Shown: one piece after another, positions 1 through 6,745 of the stretch
Position numbering within the stretch: the first letter of the stretch is position 1
Layout of the letters: every line of letters begins with the position of its first letter
Source of the DNA: an uncultured Candidatus Melainabacteria bacterium
GTDB lineage: Bacteria; Cyanobacteriota; Vampirovibrionia; Gastranaerophilales; Gastranaerophilaceae
DNA: 10,413 nucleotides
Direction: 5' to 3'
Assembly (NCBI GenBank): GCA_934675685.1
Contig: CAKURL010000043.1
Coordinates: 1-10,413, forward strand
The notes under the pieces: generated by a model
The model's database searches: none
Seen by the model: only the letters and a program-made list of their open reading frames with translations
What the model was told of the DNA's origin: nothing
Translations under genes and position numbers: made by a program

Positions 1-60
1 CTCTCGCTCATCGCGAGCTCGCTTTGCTCTGGCTTCGCATCTCTTTTGTGATGTTTATTT
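1..60. repeat. Fragment of GC-richer dispersed repeat
   Basis: The first 60 bases are visibly GC-richer than the following AT-rich stretch. Positions 23-38 (TTTGCTCTGGCTTCGC) are identical to 2166-2181 and 2283-2298, so this is another member of the repeat family next to pflA. A short inverted repeat, CTCGC at 3-7 and GCGAG at 13-17, sits at the left edge. The element is cut by the window border, so its full length is unknown. No convincing coding frame is seen in it. Confidence 0.6.
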
Positions 61-130
61 TTGAATTTTAGCTTTTTCAGCCATTTATTTTTTAATTTTT
101 TATTATTTTTTATATCTTTTTGTTTTCAAA

Positions 131-162
131 TTTAAAAGACGAGCATTAGCTCGTCTTTTAAA
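131..162 (-). terminator. Intrinsic terminator after the glucanotransferase gene
   Basis: This is a perfect inverted repeat: a 14-base arm at 131-144, a 4-base loop (ATTA) at 145-148 and the complementary arm at 149-162. The core GACGAGC/GCTCGTC is GC-rich and flanked by A and T runs on both sides, so the hairpin could stop transcription from either direction. It lies 25 bases downstream of the stop codon of the minus-strand gene at 188-2041, which makes it the likely end of that transcript. Confidence 0.85.
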
Positions 163-187
163 ATGTTTATAATAAATAGCTTTTTTC

Positions 188-2041
188 TTATGCATCTCCC
201 AAGTATCTATCTGCTTCTTCAGTCGTCATTGGGCCATCTTCTTTCAAAATTCCAGCATATCTATCAAGCTTTTCTGTAAGTTCGCTTGCTTGGCCGTGGG
301 ATTTTGCTTTTAGGGCTCTACTTAACATATCTGGCATGTTAAGACCCTTGTTTTGCGAAAGATTTTGATTATGATATCTTTCAAAATCTTGAGGAGCGCG
401 ATATGTCCAGTTGCCTTCTTTTGTGTTTGGAGTGTTTATTCTCCTGATTGAACCTAAAATATCAGGCAAAGTCATAAATTGATTTTTTGTTGTGAACAAT
501 TCTGCAATAATCGCTTGCGCAAGGTTTAAAGGATTTCTTCTTAATTCATGTGTGTTTTCATGGAGATCTTTTGCAAGGTAATCTATTCTTGAGCCTGCGC
601 TTTGCGCTTGTTTTAAAACAGAATCGTCGTCGTGGGTGCCGGAGCCAATGATATAGTCCCCTGGGCGCATATTTTGATATTTGTTTTCGCCTTTAGATTC
701 ATAATATTTTACTCTGCCCCAGTCGTCTTTTCCATATCTTGTGATGTGAATTAAAGTCATGCCTAAGTCTTTTACAGCGTCTAAAGAATCCCAAGAATTT
801 CCGCCCAACAATTCAAGTAAGATTTTATCAGGAGAAACACCATTATTTTCAGCAGCTTTCAAGACAATATCTTTCATGATATATTTGCCATTATCTTTGA
901 TTTGAGGTTGGAAATTCAATTTATAGCCCAATTTGTTTCCACTTTGGTCATAAGTAAAGTTTCCGTTTGTCAAAACAGGTTCGCAAATCAAAGGTTTGAT
1001 TAATTGCCAAGCTGCATCTATTCTCACGCCGTCATAGCGTTTAAAATATGTATCAAATTTGTTATATAATAATTCACCAGCTTCGCCATCTAATTTGTTG
1101 AAGTCTAAAGCTTGAGACCAGCAAGAATATTTTCCGCCCCCGATGTCGCAGCCGAATTCATAATTTTTAGAAAATGCGCTTCTATGTGCCCAAAAGTCTT
1201 TTTGAGAAAAGCCGATTTGGCAATCGCCATAAGTTTCAAGCCCCATCAAATTCATTTTTGCTTTTGATTCTTTTTGTTGCTTGTCTGCGATGAATTGAAC
1301 AAATTCTTCGTATTCTACGACGTTATTTCCTGCGTCGTCTCGAACTTCTCTTAATTGTTCAATTCTAGGTTGATTTCCTTCTTTTGTTGCAAACAAGTTC
1401 TGGTCCTCAAACGACCATTTTGTTATATCTGCGCTTCCATATATCGTAACAAGCGTTTGATACAAAGCGTCGCGCTCTAACCAATATGAATTGTCTTTTT
1501 TAAATTGTTCAAAGTCTTGTTTTAATGGGCTTGTTTCGTCTAGCATTTCAAAGCGAGAATATGCTTTTTTAAGCATTGCTTCTTGTCCATCTCTTGCAAA
1601 AACGTTGTTATAATCTACGTTATGATGGTCTTGGACTCTTGTAAAATATGGAACATTTGCTTCTTTTTCAGTCAAAAGCGAACCATATTCTTTTGTTTCT
1701 AATTTTTTTAAGTCAATTAAATGGTGACCTAAAGAAAAGCTTGTGCAGGAATATGGAGAGCGGTTGTCGTTTGAAATTTCTCCTTGAGGGCCATATTGTA
1801 TGCCAGAAAAGCCCAAAGCTTTGAGGCGATTTGCCAAATCAACAGCTTCATAAGAAAAGCTTGTTCCAATTCCTGTATCTCTTTCGTTAGTGGGGATAGT
1901 CGTATCAAAAACTGTGGCTAAAGTCTTGTCTAAACCTAATTGAGCTTTTGCTTCTTTAGTCAGTTTTTCGCATTCCTTTGCTTCTTTGCTCGTCAAAGCG
2001 CGACCGAAGGCGGTCTTTCCATTAATTGCGTTAATTTTCAT
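188..2041 (-). CDS. malQ: 4-alpha-glucanotransferase (GH77, MalQ/amylomaltase type)
   Basis: This 617-aa protein transfers alpha-1,4-glucan segments between maltodextrins, so it would act in the cytoplasm in glycogen or maltodextrin use. GH77 hallmarks appear in family order: the SPY...SF sugar-site motif (residues 95-102, followed by HHLIDL), VRID with nucleophile Asp342 (339-342), acid/base Glu410 in LLELLGG, GTHDD with Asp471 (468-472), and RINTP...GNW near the end (534-545). Spacing of the three catalytic acids fits the family, with somewhat longer gaps than in Thermus amylomaltase. The usual DHFRG after the nucleophile is DAAWQ here, so it is a divergent member. Length is intermediate between the short (about 500) and long (about 690) forms. 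The ATG at 2041 has a weak upstream AGGGA. It follows pflA by 227 bases, a gap filled partly with a repeat, so it may have its own promoter. Confidence 0.88.
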   Translation of the reverse strand: MKINAINGKTAFGRALTSKEAKECEKLTKEAKAQLGLDKTLATVFDTTIPTNERDTGIGTSFSYEAVDLANRLKALGFSGIQYGPQGEISNDNRSPYSCTSFSLGHHLIDLKKLETKEYGSLLTEKEANVPYFTRVQDHHNVDYNNVFARDGQEAMLKKAYSRFEMLDETSPLKQDFEQFKKDNSYWLERDALYQTLVTIYGSADITKWSFEDQNLFATKEGNQPRIEQLREVRDDAGNNVVEYEEFVQFIADKQQKESKAKMNLMGLETYGDCQIGFSQKDFWAHRSAFSKNYEFGCDIGGGKYSCWSQALDFNKLDGEAGELLYNKFDTYFKRYDGVRIDAAWQLIKPLICEPVLTNGNFTYDQSGNKLGYKLNFQPQIKDNGKYIMKDIVLKAAENNGVSPDKILLELLGGNSWDSLDAVKDLGMTLIHITRYGKDDWGRVKYYESKGENKYQNMRPGDYIIGSGTHDDDSVLKQAQSAGSRIDYLAKDLHENTHELRRNPLNLAQAIIAELFTTKNQFMTLPDILGSIRRINTPNTKEGNWTYRAPQDFERYHNQNLSQNKGLNMPDMLSRALKAKSHGQASELTEKLDRYAGILKEDGPMTTEEADRYLGDA

Positions 2042-2157
2042 TATTCTTAAATCCCTAGTATATACAACACATCTTTATAATACATTAAAAGAAAATAAAA
2101 TAAAACAGAAAATTATTTTTTTTGCTAATTTAAAGATGTTTTTTAAAAAAATTATTG
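2042..2157. other. AT-rich upstream region of the glucanotransferase gene
   Basis: This non-coding stretch is very AT-rich and lies between the repeat and the glucanotransferase start. On the minus strand it contains TATAAA (2079 to 2074) and AGGGA just before the start codon, so a promoter is likely here. I see no -35 element good enough to fix its position. Confidence 0.35.
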
Positions 2158-2298
2158 CAAGTCCGTTTGCTCTGGCTTCGCTATTCCACCTGTGCAATCA
2201 AAGATTGCTTCGCTCATTTCGCTTTCGCTTCATTCGCAACGGTGGCTATCAACTGCAAACGTCCTTGTTCAACACAAGTTCGTTTGCTCTGGCTTCGC
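2158..2298. repeat. GC-richer repeat with 24-bp direct repeats, overlapping the pflA 3' end
   Basis: Two 24-base direct repeats bound this segment: 2158-2181 and 2275-2298, differing at one base. Between them are a small hairpin (GCAATC, AAA, GATTGC at 2194-2208) and short motifs of the AGCGAAAGCG kind when read on the minus strand. A third partial copy lies at 23-38, and the general texture resembles the island at 6219-6600. The right-hand unit lies inside the pflA reading frame and supplies its last codons. No transposase is near, so this looks like a non-autonomous dispersed repeat. Confidence 0.7.
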
Positions 2299-3018
2299 AC
2301 TTTTCATGGCTTTAATTATTATATTTCTAGCTCTCAGCGCTTCTTTTTTGTCTAGGGGCTCTATATCTTTTAATTTATAATCAATATTTAATTTTTCATA
2401 TTTTGTTTTTGCCATGTCATGATAAGGCAAAACATCAAGCGCTTTCACGTTTTTTAAAGTTGCCAAAAATTTTCCTAAACGAGAAAGATATTCTTCTTTG
2501 TCTGTAATAGTAGGGACTACAACATGCCTGATCCAAGTCGTAACACCGTTTTCAGACAAAAATTTTGCAAATTCTAAAATATTTTTGTTTGATTTTCCTG
2601 TTAATTTAATGTGTTCTTTTTCGTCAATATGTTTAATATCAAGCATTACAAGAGAAGTATATTTTATTAATTCTTCAAATTTTTCTTTGTTGTTTGGAGT
2701 AAATGTAATTCCTGAAGTATCCAAAGTCGTGTGGATATTTTTTGCTCTGGCTTTTTTAAATAGGTCAATTACAAAGTCAATCTGCAAAAGCGGTTCGCCC
2801 CCTGTGAGGGTAATTCCGCCTTTGCAAAATTCTTTGACTGATAGATATTTTTCTATAATTTCATCAGATGAAATTTGTTTATTAATATCTAAATTCCATG
2901 TATCAGGGTTGTGGCAATAAAGGCAGCGCATAGGACAGCCTTGGATGAACACTACCATTCTAATCCCTGGGCCGTCCAACGTGCCAAATGTTTCTATCGA
3001 GTGGATATTTCCAATCAT
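2269..3018 (-). CDS. pflA: Pyruvate formate-lyase activating enzyme (radical SAM)
   Basis: This 249-aa enzyme uses S-adenosylmethionine and a [4Fe-4S] cluster to abstract hydrogen from the glycine of the PFL radical domain. The cluster motif CX3CX2C is complete (Cys28, Cys32, Cys35, in GCPMRCLYC). The SAM-contacting GGEP is at 73-76, followed by the family motifs LDIKH (126-130) and LPYH (197-200). The N-terminus (MIGNIHSIETFGTLDGPGIR) is typical of PflA. It starts 18 bases after the stop of the radical-domain gene, so the three pfl genes form one operon. A purine-rich AGGGA precedes the ATG. The last roughly ten residues (SAKPEQTNLC) are encoded by a dispersed repeat and are probably not part of the ancestral protein. 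Confidence 0.95.
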   Translation of the reverse strand: MIGNIHSIETFGTLDGPGIRMVVFIQGCPMRCLYCHNPDTWNLDINKQISSDEIIEKYLSVKEFCKGGITLTGGEPLLQIDFVIDLFKKARAKNIHTTLDTSGITFTPNNKEKFEELIKYTSLVMLDIKHIDEKEHIKLTGKSNKNILEFAKFLSENGVTTWIRHVVVPTITDKEEYLSRLGKFLATLKNVKALDVLPYHDMAKTKYEKLNIDYKLKDIEPLDKKEALRARNIIIKAMKSAKPEQTNLC

Positions 3019-3036
3019 TTTCCCTGAATTCTTTTC

Positions 3037-3273
3037 TTACATAGAACCGTGGAAAGTTCTTGAAATAACGTCATCTTGTTGTTCTTTTGTCAACTTGATG
3101 AAGTTTACTGCGTAACCTGAAACTCTGATTGTCAATTGAGGATATTTTTCAGGGTGCGCTTGTGCATCTAATAATGTTTCTTTGTTGAAAACATTCACAT
3201 TTAGATGGTGTCCGCCTTTTTCAACGTAACCATCTAATAAGTTTATTAAATTATCAACTTGTGCAGTTGCCAT
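3037..3273 (-). CDS. grcA: Stand-alone glycyl-radical domain of pyruvate formate-lyase (GrcA-like)
   Basis: This 78-aa protein corresponds to the C-terminal domain of PFL. It contains the GGHHLNVNV segment (20-28), the PEKYPQLTIR stretch (41-50) and the glycyl-radical loop RVSGYAVNF (50-58), with Gly53 as the residue that carries the radical. It ends in ISRTF-HGSM, as a complete PFL does. E. coli GrcA/YfiD is about 127 aa and has an extra N-terminal part that is absent here. The gene lies between pflB and pflA. Because the neighbouring pflB lacks this domain, the product should pair with it to form the active enzyme. The start is fixed by a strong Shine-Dalgarno sequence eight bases upstream. 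Confidence 0.93.
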   Translation of the reverse strand: MATAQVDNLINLLDGYVEKGGHHLNVNVFNKETLLDAQAHPEKYPQLTIRVSGYAVNFIKLTKEQQDDVISRTFHGSM

Positions 3274-3281
3274 TTTTATTT

Positions 3282-3289
3282 CTCCTTTT
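3282..3289 (-). promoter_or_regulatory. Strong ribosome-binding site of the glycyl-radical gene
   Basis: On the minus strand the sequence is AAAAGGAG, eight bases before the ATG at 3273. It begins two bases after the pflB stop codon. Its quality argues that the 78-aa domain is translated as a protein of its own rather than being the remnant of a broken pflB. Confidence 0.85.
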
Positions 3290-3291
3290 AA

Positions 3292-5376
3292 TTATTCTAT
3301 AGTTCCTTCGCAGCAGCCAGCGTCCAATTGGATATCAAGGTCGCCCATAAATACTTCATCTTTTCCTAGTGCATTTGGAATGATAGAGAAAGTATTTGAA
3401 ATGCCGTCTTGCGCATCGTTGAATGGAAGCTTAGCAACTGAAGCCAAAGAAGCTACTGCGCCGTTTGAATCTCTTCCGTGCATTGGGTTTGCGCCAGGAG
3501 CCAAAGGAACACCTTGTTTTCTGCCGTCTGGAGTGTTACCTGTCTTTTTGCCATATACAACGTTAGAAGTAATAGTCAAAATAGACATTGTAGGAATACT
3601 GTTGCGGTAAGTGTAGTGCTTTCTTATCATGCCCATGAATTTTTTAACAAGATCAACTGCGATTGTGTCAACTCTGTCGTCGTTGTTTCCGTATTTTGGG
3701 TAATCGCCTTCAACTTCATAGTCAACAACTACGCCGTCTTCGTCTCTGATTGCTTTAACTTTTGCATATTTAATAGCAGACAAGCTATCAGCCACAACAG
3801 AAAGCCCTGCGATACCAGTCGCAAAATATCTTTTTACGTCTCTGTCGTGAAGAGCCATTTGAGAGCGTTCATAGCAATATTTATCGTGCATGTAATGGAT
3901 TACGTTTAATGTATTTACATATAGACCGGCAAGCCATTCCATCATGTCTTCATATCTTTCCATAACTTCATCATAATTTAAATATTCAGAAGTGATTGGG
4001 CGATATTTTGGGCCAACTTGTTCTTTTAATCTTTCGTCCACACCGCCATTGATTGCATAAAGCAAGCATTTAGCAAGGTTAGCACGAGCGCCGAAGAATT
4101 GCATTTCTTTTCCAACTCTCATAGAAGAAACGCAGCATGCGATAGCGTAATCGTCGCCGTGGGTCACTCTCATAAGGTCATCATTTTCATATTGGATTGA
4201 TGAAGTTTTGATTGAAATTTCAGCAGCAAATTCTTTGAAAGCTTTAGGCAATCTAGTAGACCAAAGAACTGTCATGTTTGGTTCTGGAGAAGTACCTAAG
4301 TTTACTAAAGTGTGAAGATATCTGAAAGAGTTTTTAGTAACCAAGTGACGTCCATCAATACCCATACCTGCGATTGATTCTGTTACCCAAGTAGGGTCTC
4401 CTGAGAACAATGCGTTGTATTCAGGAGTTCTTGCGAATTTAACAAGTCTTAATTTCATGATGAAATGGTCAATCATTTCTTGAGCTTGTTCTTCTGTGAT
4501 TACTCCATTTTTCAAATCTCTTTCAATATAGATATCTAGGAAAGTAGAAGTTCTTCCGATAGACATCGCTGCGCCATTTTGTTCTTTAACAGCAGAAAGA
4601 TAGCCGAAATATAACCATTGGATAGCTTCTTTTGCGCTCTTTGCAGGTTTTCTAATATCAAAACCGTAAGTGTCGCCCAATTGAGCCATTTCGTCTAGAG
4701 CTCTTATTTGTTCCATTAATTCTTCTTTAAGTTGAATTTTTTCTGGAGTCATTTCGCCATCAAGTGAAGCGTGTTGTTCTTTTTTGTCTTCGATTAATCT
4801 ATCGATACCATAAAGCGCAACTCTTCTATAGTCGCCTATAATTCTTCCTCTCCCGTATGCATCAGGAAGCCCTGTTAAAATAGCTGCGTGGCGAGCTTTT
4901 TTCATTTCAGGAGTATAGCAATCAAAAACACCTTGGTTGTGTGTTTTTCTATATTTTGTGAAGATTTCAGTAACTTCCGGATCAACTTCGTATCCATAAG
5001 CTTTGCAAGAAGTTTGAGCCATTCTGATACCGCCAAATGGTTGCAAAGAACGTTTCAAAGGCGCGTCTGTTTGAAGGCCTACGATTGTTTCAAGGTCTTT
5101 ATTGATGTAGCCTGCGCCATGGGAAGTGATAGTAGATACGATTTTTGTATCCATATCAAGAGTTCCGCCTTTTGCTCTTTCTTCTTTGAATAAGTCTAAG
5201 CAATTTTGCCATAAAGTTTTTGTGTTTTCTGTTGCGTCTGCCAAAAAGTCGCTATTGCCGTCATAAGGCGTATAGTTTTTTTGGATAAAGTCGCGAACAT
5301 CAATTTCGCTTTGCCATTTTCCGCCAACGAAATCAGCATGGGCAGAATTAGCTGTTTTTTCTAATAAAGCTTCCAT
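3292..5376 (-). CDS. pflB: Pyruvate formate-lyase, catalytic part lacking the glycyl-radical domain
   Basis: The reaction is pyruvate plus CoA to acetyl-CoA plus formate, the anaerobic fate of pyruvate. At 694 aa it is shorter than E. coli PflB (760 aa). It matches that protein from the N-terminus through GISNTFSIIPNALGKDE (658-674), then ends in an unrelated tail (GDLDIQLDAGCCEGTIE). The catalytic cysteine pair is intact at 414-415 in AIACCVSSM. Other family stretches are GRGRIIGDYRR (175-185), GARANLAK (429-436), GGVDE (444-448) and GNTPDGR (613-619). The glycyl-radical motif RVSGY is missing and is found in the next gene. The ATG at 5376 has a good AGGAG nine bases upstream. First gene of the operon pflB, radical domain, pflA. 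Confidence 0.95.
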   Translation of the reverse strand: MEALLEKTANSAHADFVGGKWQSEIDVRDFIQKNYTPYDGNSDFLADATENTKTLWQNCLDLFKEERAKGGTLDMDTKIVSTITSHGAGYINKDLETIVGLQTDAPLKRSLQPFGGIRMAQTSCKAYGYEVDPEVTEIFTKYRKTHNQGVFDCYTPEMKKARHAAILTGLPDAYGRGRIIGDYRRVALYGIDRLIEDKKEQHASLDGEMTPEKIQLKEELMEQIRALDEMAQLGDTYGFDIRKPAKSAKEAIQWLYFGYLSAVKEQNGAAMSIGRTSTFLDIYIERDLKNGVITEEQAQEMIDHFIMKLRLVKFARTPEYNALFSGDPTWVTESIAGMGIDGRHLVTKNSFRYLHTLVNLGTSPEPNMTVLWSTRLPKAFKEFAAEISIKTSSIQYENDDLMRVTHGDDYAIACCVSSMRVGKEMQFFGARANLAKCLLYAINGGVDERLKEQVGPKYRPITSEYLNYDEVMERYEDMMEWLAGLYVNTLNVIHYMHDKYCYERSQMALHDRDVKRYFATGIAGLSVVADSLSAIKYAKVKAIRDEDGVVVDYEVEGDYPKYGNNDDRVDTIAVDLVKKFMGMIRKHYTYRNSIPTMSILTITSNVVYGKKTGNTPDGRKQGVPLAPGANPMHGRDSNGAVASLASVAKLPFNDAQDGISNTFSIIPNALGKDEVFMGDLDIQLDAGCCEGTIE

Positions 5377-5385
5377 TTATTTTAT

Positions 5386-5420
5386 CTCCTAGTGTTAAGT
5401 ATCATTGTATATTTTAACAT
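5386..5420 (-). promoter_or_regulatory. pflB promoter (extended -10) and ribosome-binding site
   Basis: On the minus strand, TGTTAAAAT (5419 to 5411) has the form of an extended -10 element with a 5-of-6 hexamer match. It would place the transcript start near 5404, with a short leader containing AGGAG (5390 to 5386) nine bases before the pflB ATG. No good -35 is seen, which extended -10 promoters tolerate. I see no clear FNR-type palindrome. Confidence 0.4.
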
Positions 5421-5467
5421 AAATATTTTTGTTTTTATATTTTTAGAAAAATATGGTAAAATTACTT

Positions 5468-5490
5468 TATAATTTATTTTAAAAAAGGAG
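5468..5490 (+). promoter_or_regulatory. -10 box and ribosome-binding site of the SIMPL gene
   Basis: A perfect TATAAT lies at 5468-5473 and AAGGAG at 5485-5490, five bases before the ATG at 5496. If the -10 is used, transcription starts about 7 bases after it, close to or just upstream of the ribosome-binding site, giving a short leader. No convincing -35 is present at the expected distance. Confidence 0.5.
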
Positions 5491-5495
5491 CTTTT

Positions 5496-6215
5496 ATGCT
5501 AGAAAAAATTGAAAAATTGCAAACTTTAATCGTAGGCGCTATTGTAGTTTTGGCGATTTTAATCGGAGCAAAGATTATATCTTCTTCGATGTCTCAAAAT
5601 GTAATCACTGTGACAGGTTCAGCTTCTCAAGTAGTTAAGTCAGATTCTGGCAGAGTGGAGCTTAAAATAAATATTCAAAATTCTTCTAAACAAGTTGCTT
5701 TGTCAAATTTGAAAAAGCAAGCAGAAGTTGTGAAAAAATATTTACAAGACAAAAAAATAACAGATATCGAAATCAAACCAAGCTATTCTTATGCTGTTTA
5801 TAAAAAAGATTCAAGAGGCTATGACACGCAAGCCATCGATTACCACGTTATCAACCAATCGATTATTGCAAAATCAAACAATGTCGAATTAATTAAAGAG
5901 ATTTCAACAGATGTCACAAATTTAATTGACAAAGGAATTGACGTGAGCGCTTATGACCCAACTTACAACTATTCAAAACTTGCAGATTTGAAAGTGGAAT
6001 TATTAGAAAAAGCTTCAAAAGACGCAAAAGAAAGAGCAAATTCCATGTTGAAGCCTACAAGAAATAGCGCAGGAAAAATCAAAAATGTCCGCATGGGAGT
6101 ATATCAAATCACCCCAGTGGATTCAACAGATGTTTCAGATAACGGGATAAACGATACTTCAACTATAGACAAAAAAGTCACAGCAGTGGCTAATGTGTCT
6201 TTTAGGATAAAATAA
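5496..6215 (+). CDS. SIMPL domain-containing (DUF541) membrane-anchored protein
   Basis: This 239-aa protein has one N-terminal hydrophobic segment (about residues 11-30), which should anchor or export it, leaving the rest outside the cytoplasmic membrane. The body fits the SIMPL/DUF541 (BP26/OMP28) family: it opens with ITVTGSASQVVKSDSGRVEL (37-56), continues with a helix rich in lysine, has an intermediate YSYAVYKKD region, and ends in a strand, TAVANVSFRIK. The ELLEKASKDAKERANSML helix (about 164-181) matches the position of the family's AR.KA..LA helix. The biochemical role of this family is not settled. The gene is divergent from pflB, so shared control of the 119-base gap is possible. 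Its stop is followed at once by a repeat island. Confidence 0.85.
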   Translation: MLEKIEKLQTLIVGAIVVLAILIGAKIISSSMSQNVITVTGSASQVVKSDSGRVELKINIQNSSKQVALSNLKKQAEVVKKYLQDKKITDIEIKPSYSYAVYKKDSRGYDTQAIDYHVINQSIIAKSNNVELIKEISTDVTNLIDKGIDVSAYDPTYNYSKLADLKVELLEKASKDAKERANSMLKPTRNSAGKIKNVRMGVYQITPVDSTDVSDNGINDTSTIDKKVTAVANVSFRIK

Positions 6216-6218
6216 CCC

Positions 6219-6265
6219 GAAACAAGTGAGCCTAGCAATGCTTTGCTTGGCGAACGAAGTTGAGG
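6219..6265 (+). repeat. 47-bp direct repeat, copy A
   Basis: It matches 6410-6456 at 45 of 47 positions, with an offset of exactly 191 bases. It contains a hairpin-forming palindrome, GCCTAGCAA, loop TGCT, TTGCTTGGC (6230-6251), with one mismatch. Similarity continues weakly to the right of the 47 bases. Confidence 0.85.
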
Positions 6266-6409
6266 GCAGATTTGTGCGAAGTGCGCTGCTGGCTGCGAAG
6301 AGCAGGCAGCAAGCACGTAGACCTTAGATGACCGCCGTAGGATAATTGAGCAAGCGAACGATAGCGAAAGCGTAAGTGAGTCTTGCGAAATACCCACAGG
6401 CGGAAACTG

Positions 6410-6456
6410 GAAACAAGCAAGCCTAGCAATGCTTTGCTTGGCGAACGAAGTTGAGG
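6410..6456 (+). repeat. 47-bp direct repeat, copy B
   Basis: This is the second copy of 6219-6265; the differences are T-to-C at 6418 and G-to-A at 6419. It carries the same internal palindrome at 6421-6442. With only two copies and no regular spacers, it is not a CRISPR array. Confidence 0.85.
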
Positions 6457-6569
6457 ACAAAGGTGTGTGAAGAAAGCGCAAGCCGAGGCTCCCAAGCGAT
6501 TTGCGTAGAGCAAAGCGCTGGAGCTGAACGATGGCGACGTTTCAAATCTTTGATTTGTCAGGAGCCTTT

Positions 6570-6589
6570 GTCGGATTAGTAAATCCGAC
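6570..6589. other. Perfect 8-bp stem-loop at the island's right edge
   Basis: GTCGGATT (6570-6577), loop AGTA, AATCCGAC (6582-6589). No T-run follows on the plus strand, and the minus-strand side reads into CAAAGG, so it is not a typical intrinsic terminator. It may be a structural part of the repeat or a weak stop for the SIMPL transcript. Confidence 0.5.
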
Positions 6590-6609
6590 CTACATTTGAT
6601 AAAACAGCA

Positions 6610-6734
6610 CGTCATTCTGAAGTTACTAGAAAATTGCTCGAGCTATGCGAGTGCTAATTTTCTGTACCTACTCGGTGTTTCAGAATCTTTATTTAATGTT
6701 GAATTCTCATATTCCTTGTTTTAGAGATTCTGAA
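6610..6734 (+). repeat. 125-bp AT-rich dispersed repeat, left (partial) copy
   Basis: Starting at CGTCATTCTGAA, this segment aligns without gaps to the reverse complement of 10142-10266, with 106 of 125 positions identical by my count. It contains a hairpin with an outer stem AGAAAATT/AATTTTCT and a variable inner part. Compared with the copy at the right of the window it lacks the far terminus, ending 11 bases before the exonuclease stop codon. It fills most of the gap between the GC-richer island and that gene. Confidence 0.85.
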
Positions 6735-6745
6735 CAGCGCAAAAA

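Larger units (their letters stand above)
6216..6600. repeat. GC-richer repeat island without a gene
   Basis: This stretch differs sharply from its surroundings in composition, and is rich in short motifs such as GCGAA and AGCGAAAGCG. It contains a 47-base direct repeat (separate entries), hairpins at 6543-6557 (CAAATC, TTT, GATTTG) and 6570-6589, and the 10-mer GAGCAAAGCG, shared with the minus strand of the window start. Frames open through it on the minus strand (6104-6481, 6232-6615) have no recognisable protein features and run through the repeat, so I do not call them genes. It begins four bases after the SIMPL stop codon. Confidence 0.7.

Noticed and set aside
2192..2380. Short plus-strand open frames over the pflA 3' end and its repeat
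   Set aside because: They are opposite a clear gene and the repeat, and contain no recognisable protein features.
3274..3294. Split PFL explained as a pseudogene
   Set aside because: Both parts keep their catalytic residues, the second part has a strong and well-spaced ribosome-binding site, and pflA follows in the same operon. A sequencing error at the stop codon remains possible and is listed as a refutation test.
3380..3909. Plus-strand open frames opposite pflB
   Set aside because: The strongly conserved PFL sequence on the minus strand accounts for this region, so these are antisense shadows.
6219..6456. CRISPR array suggested by direct repeats
   Set aside because: There are only two repeat copies, 191 bases apart, with no regular spacers and no cas genes.
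6541..6600. tRNA or small structured RNA suggested by two adjacent hairpins
   Set aside because: The stems do not form a cloverleaf, and no T-loop or anticodon-arm pattern is present.
6104..6615. Two overlapping minus-strand open frames of about 125 codons across the repeat island
   Set aside because: They run through the direct repeat, overlap the real SIMPL gene or each other, and show no domain, signal or ribosome-binding site. The repeat's low stop-codon content explains them.
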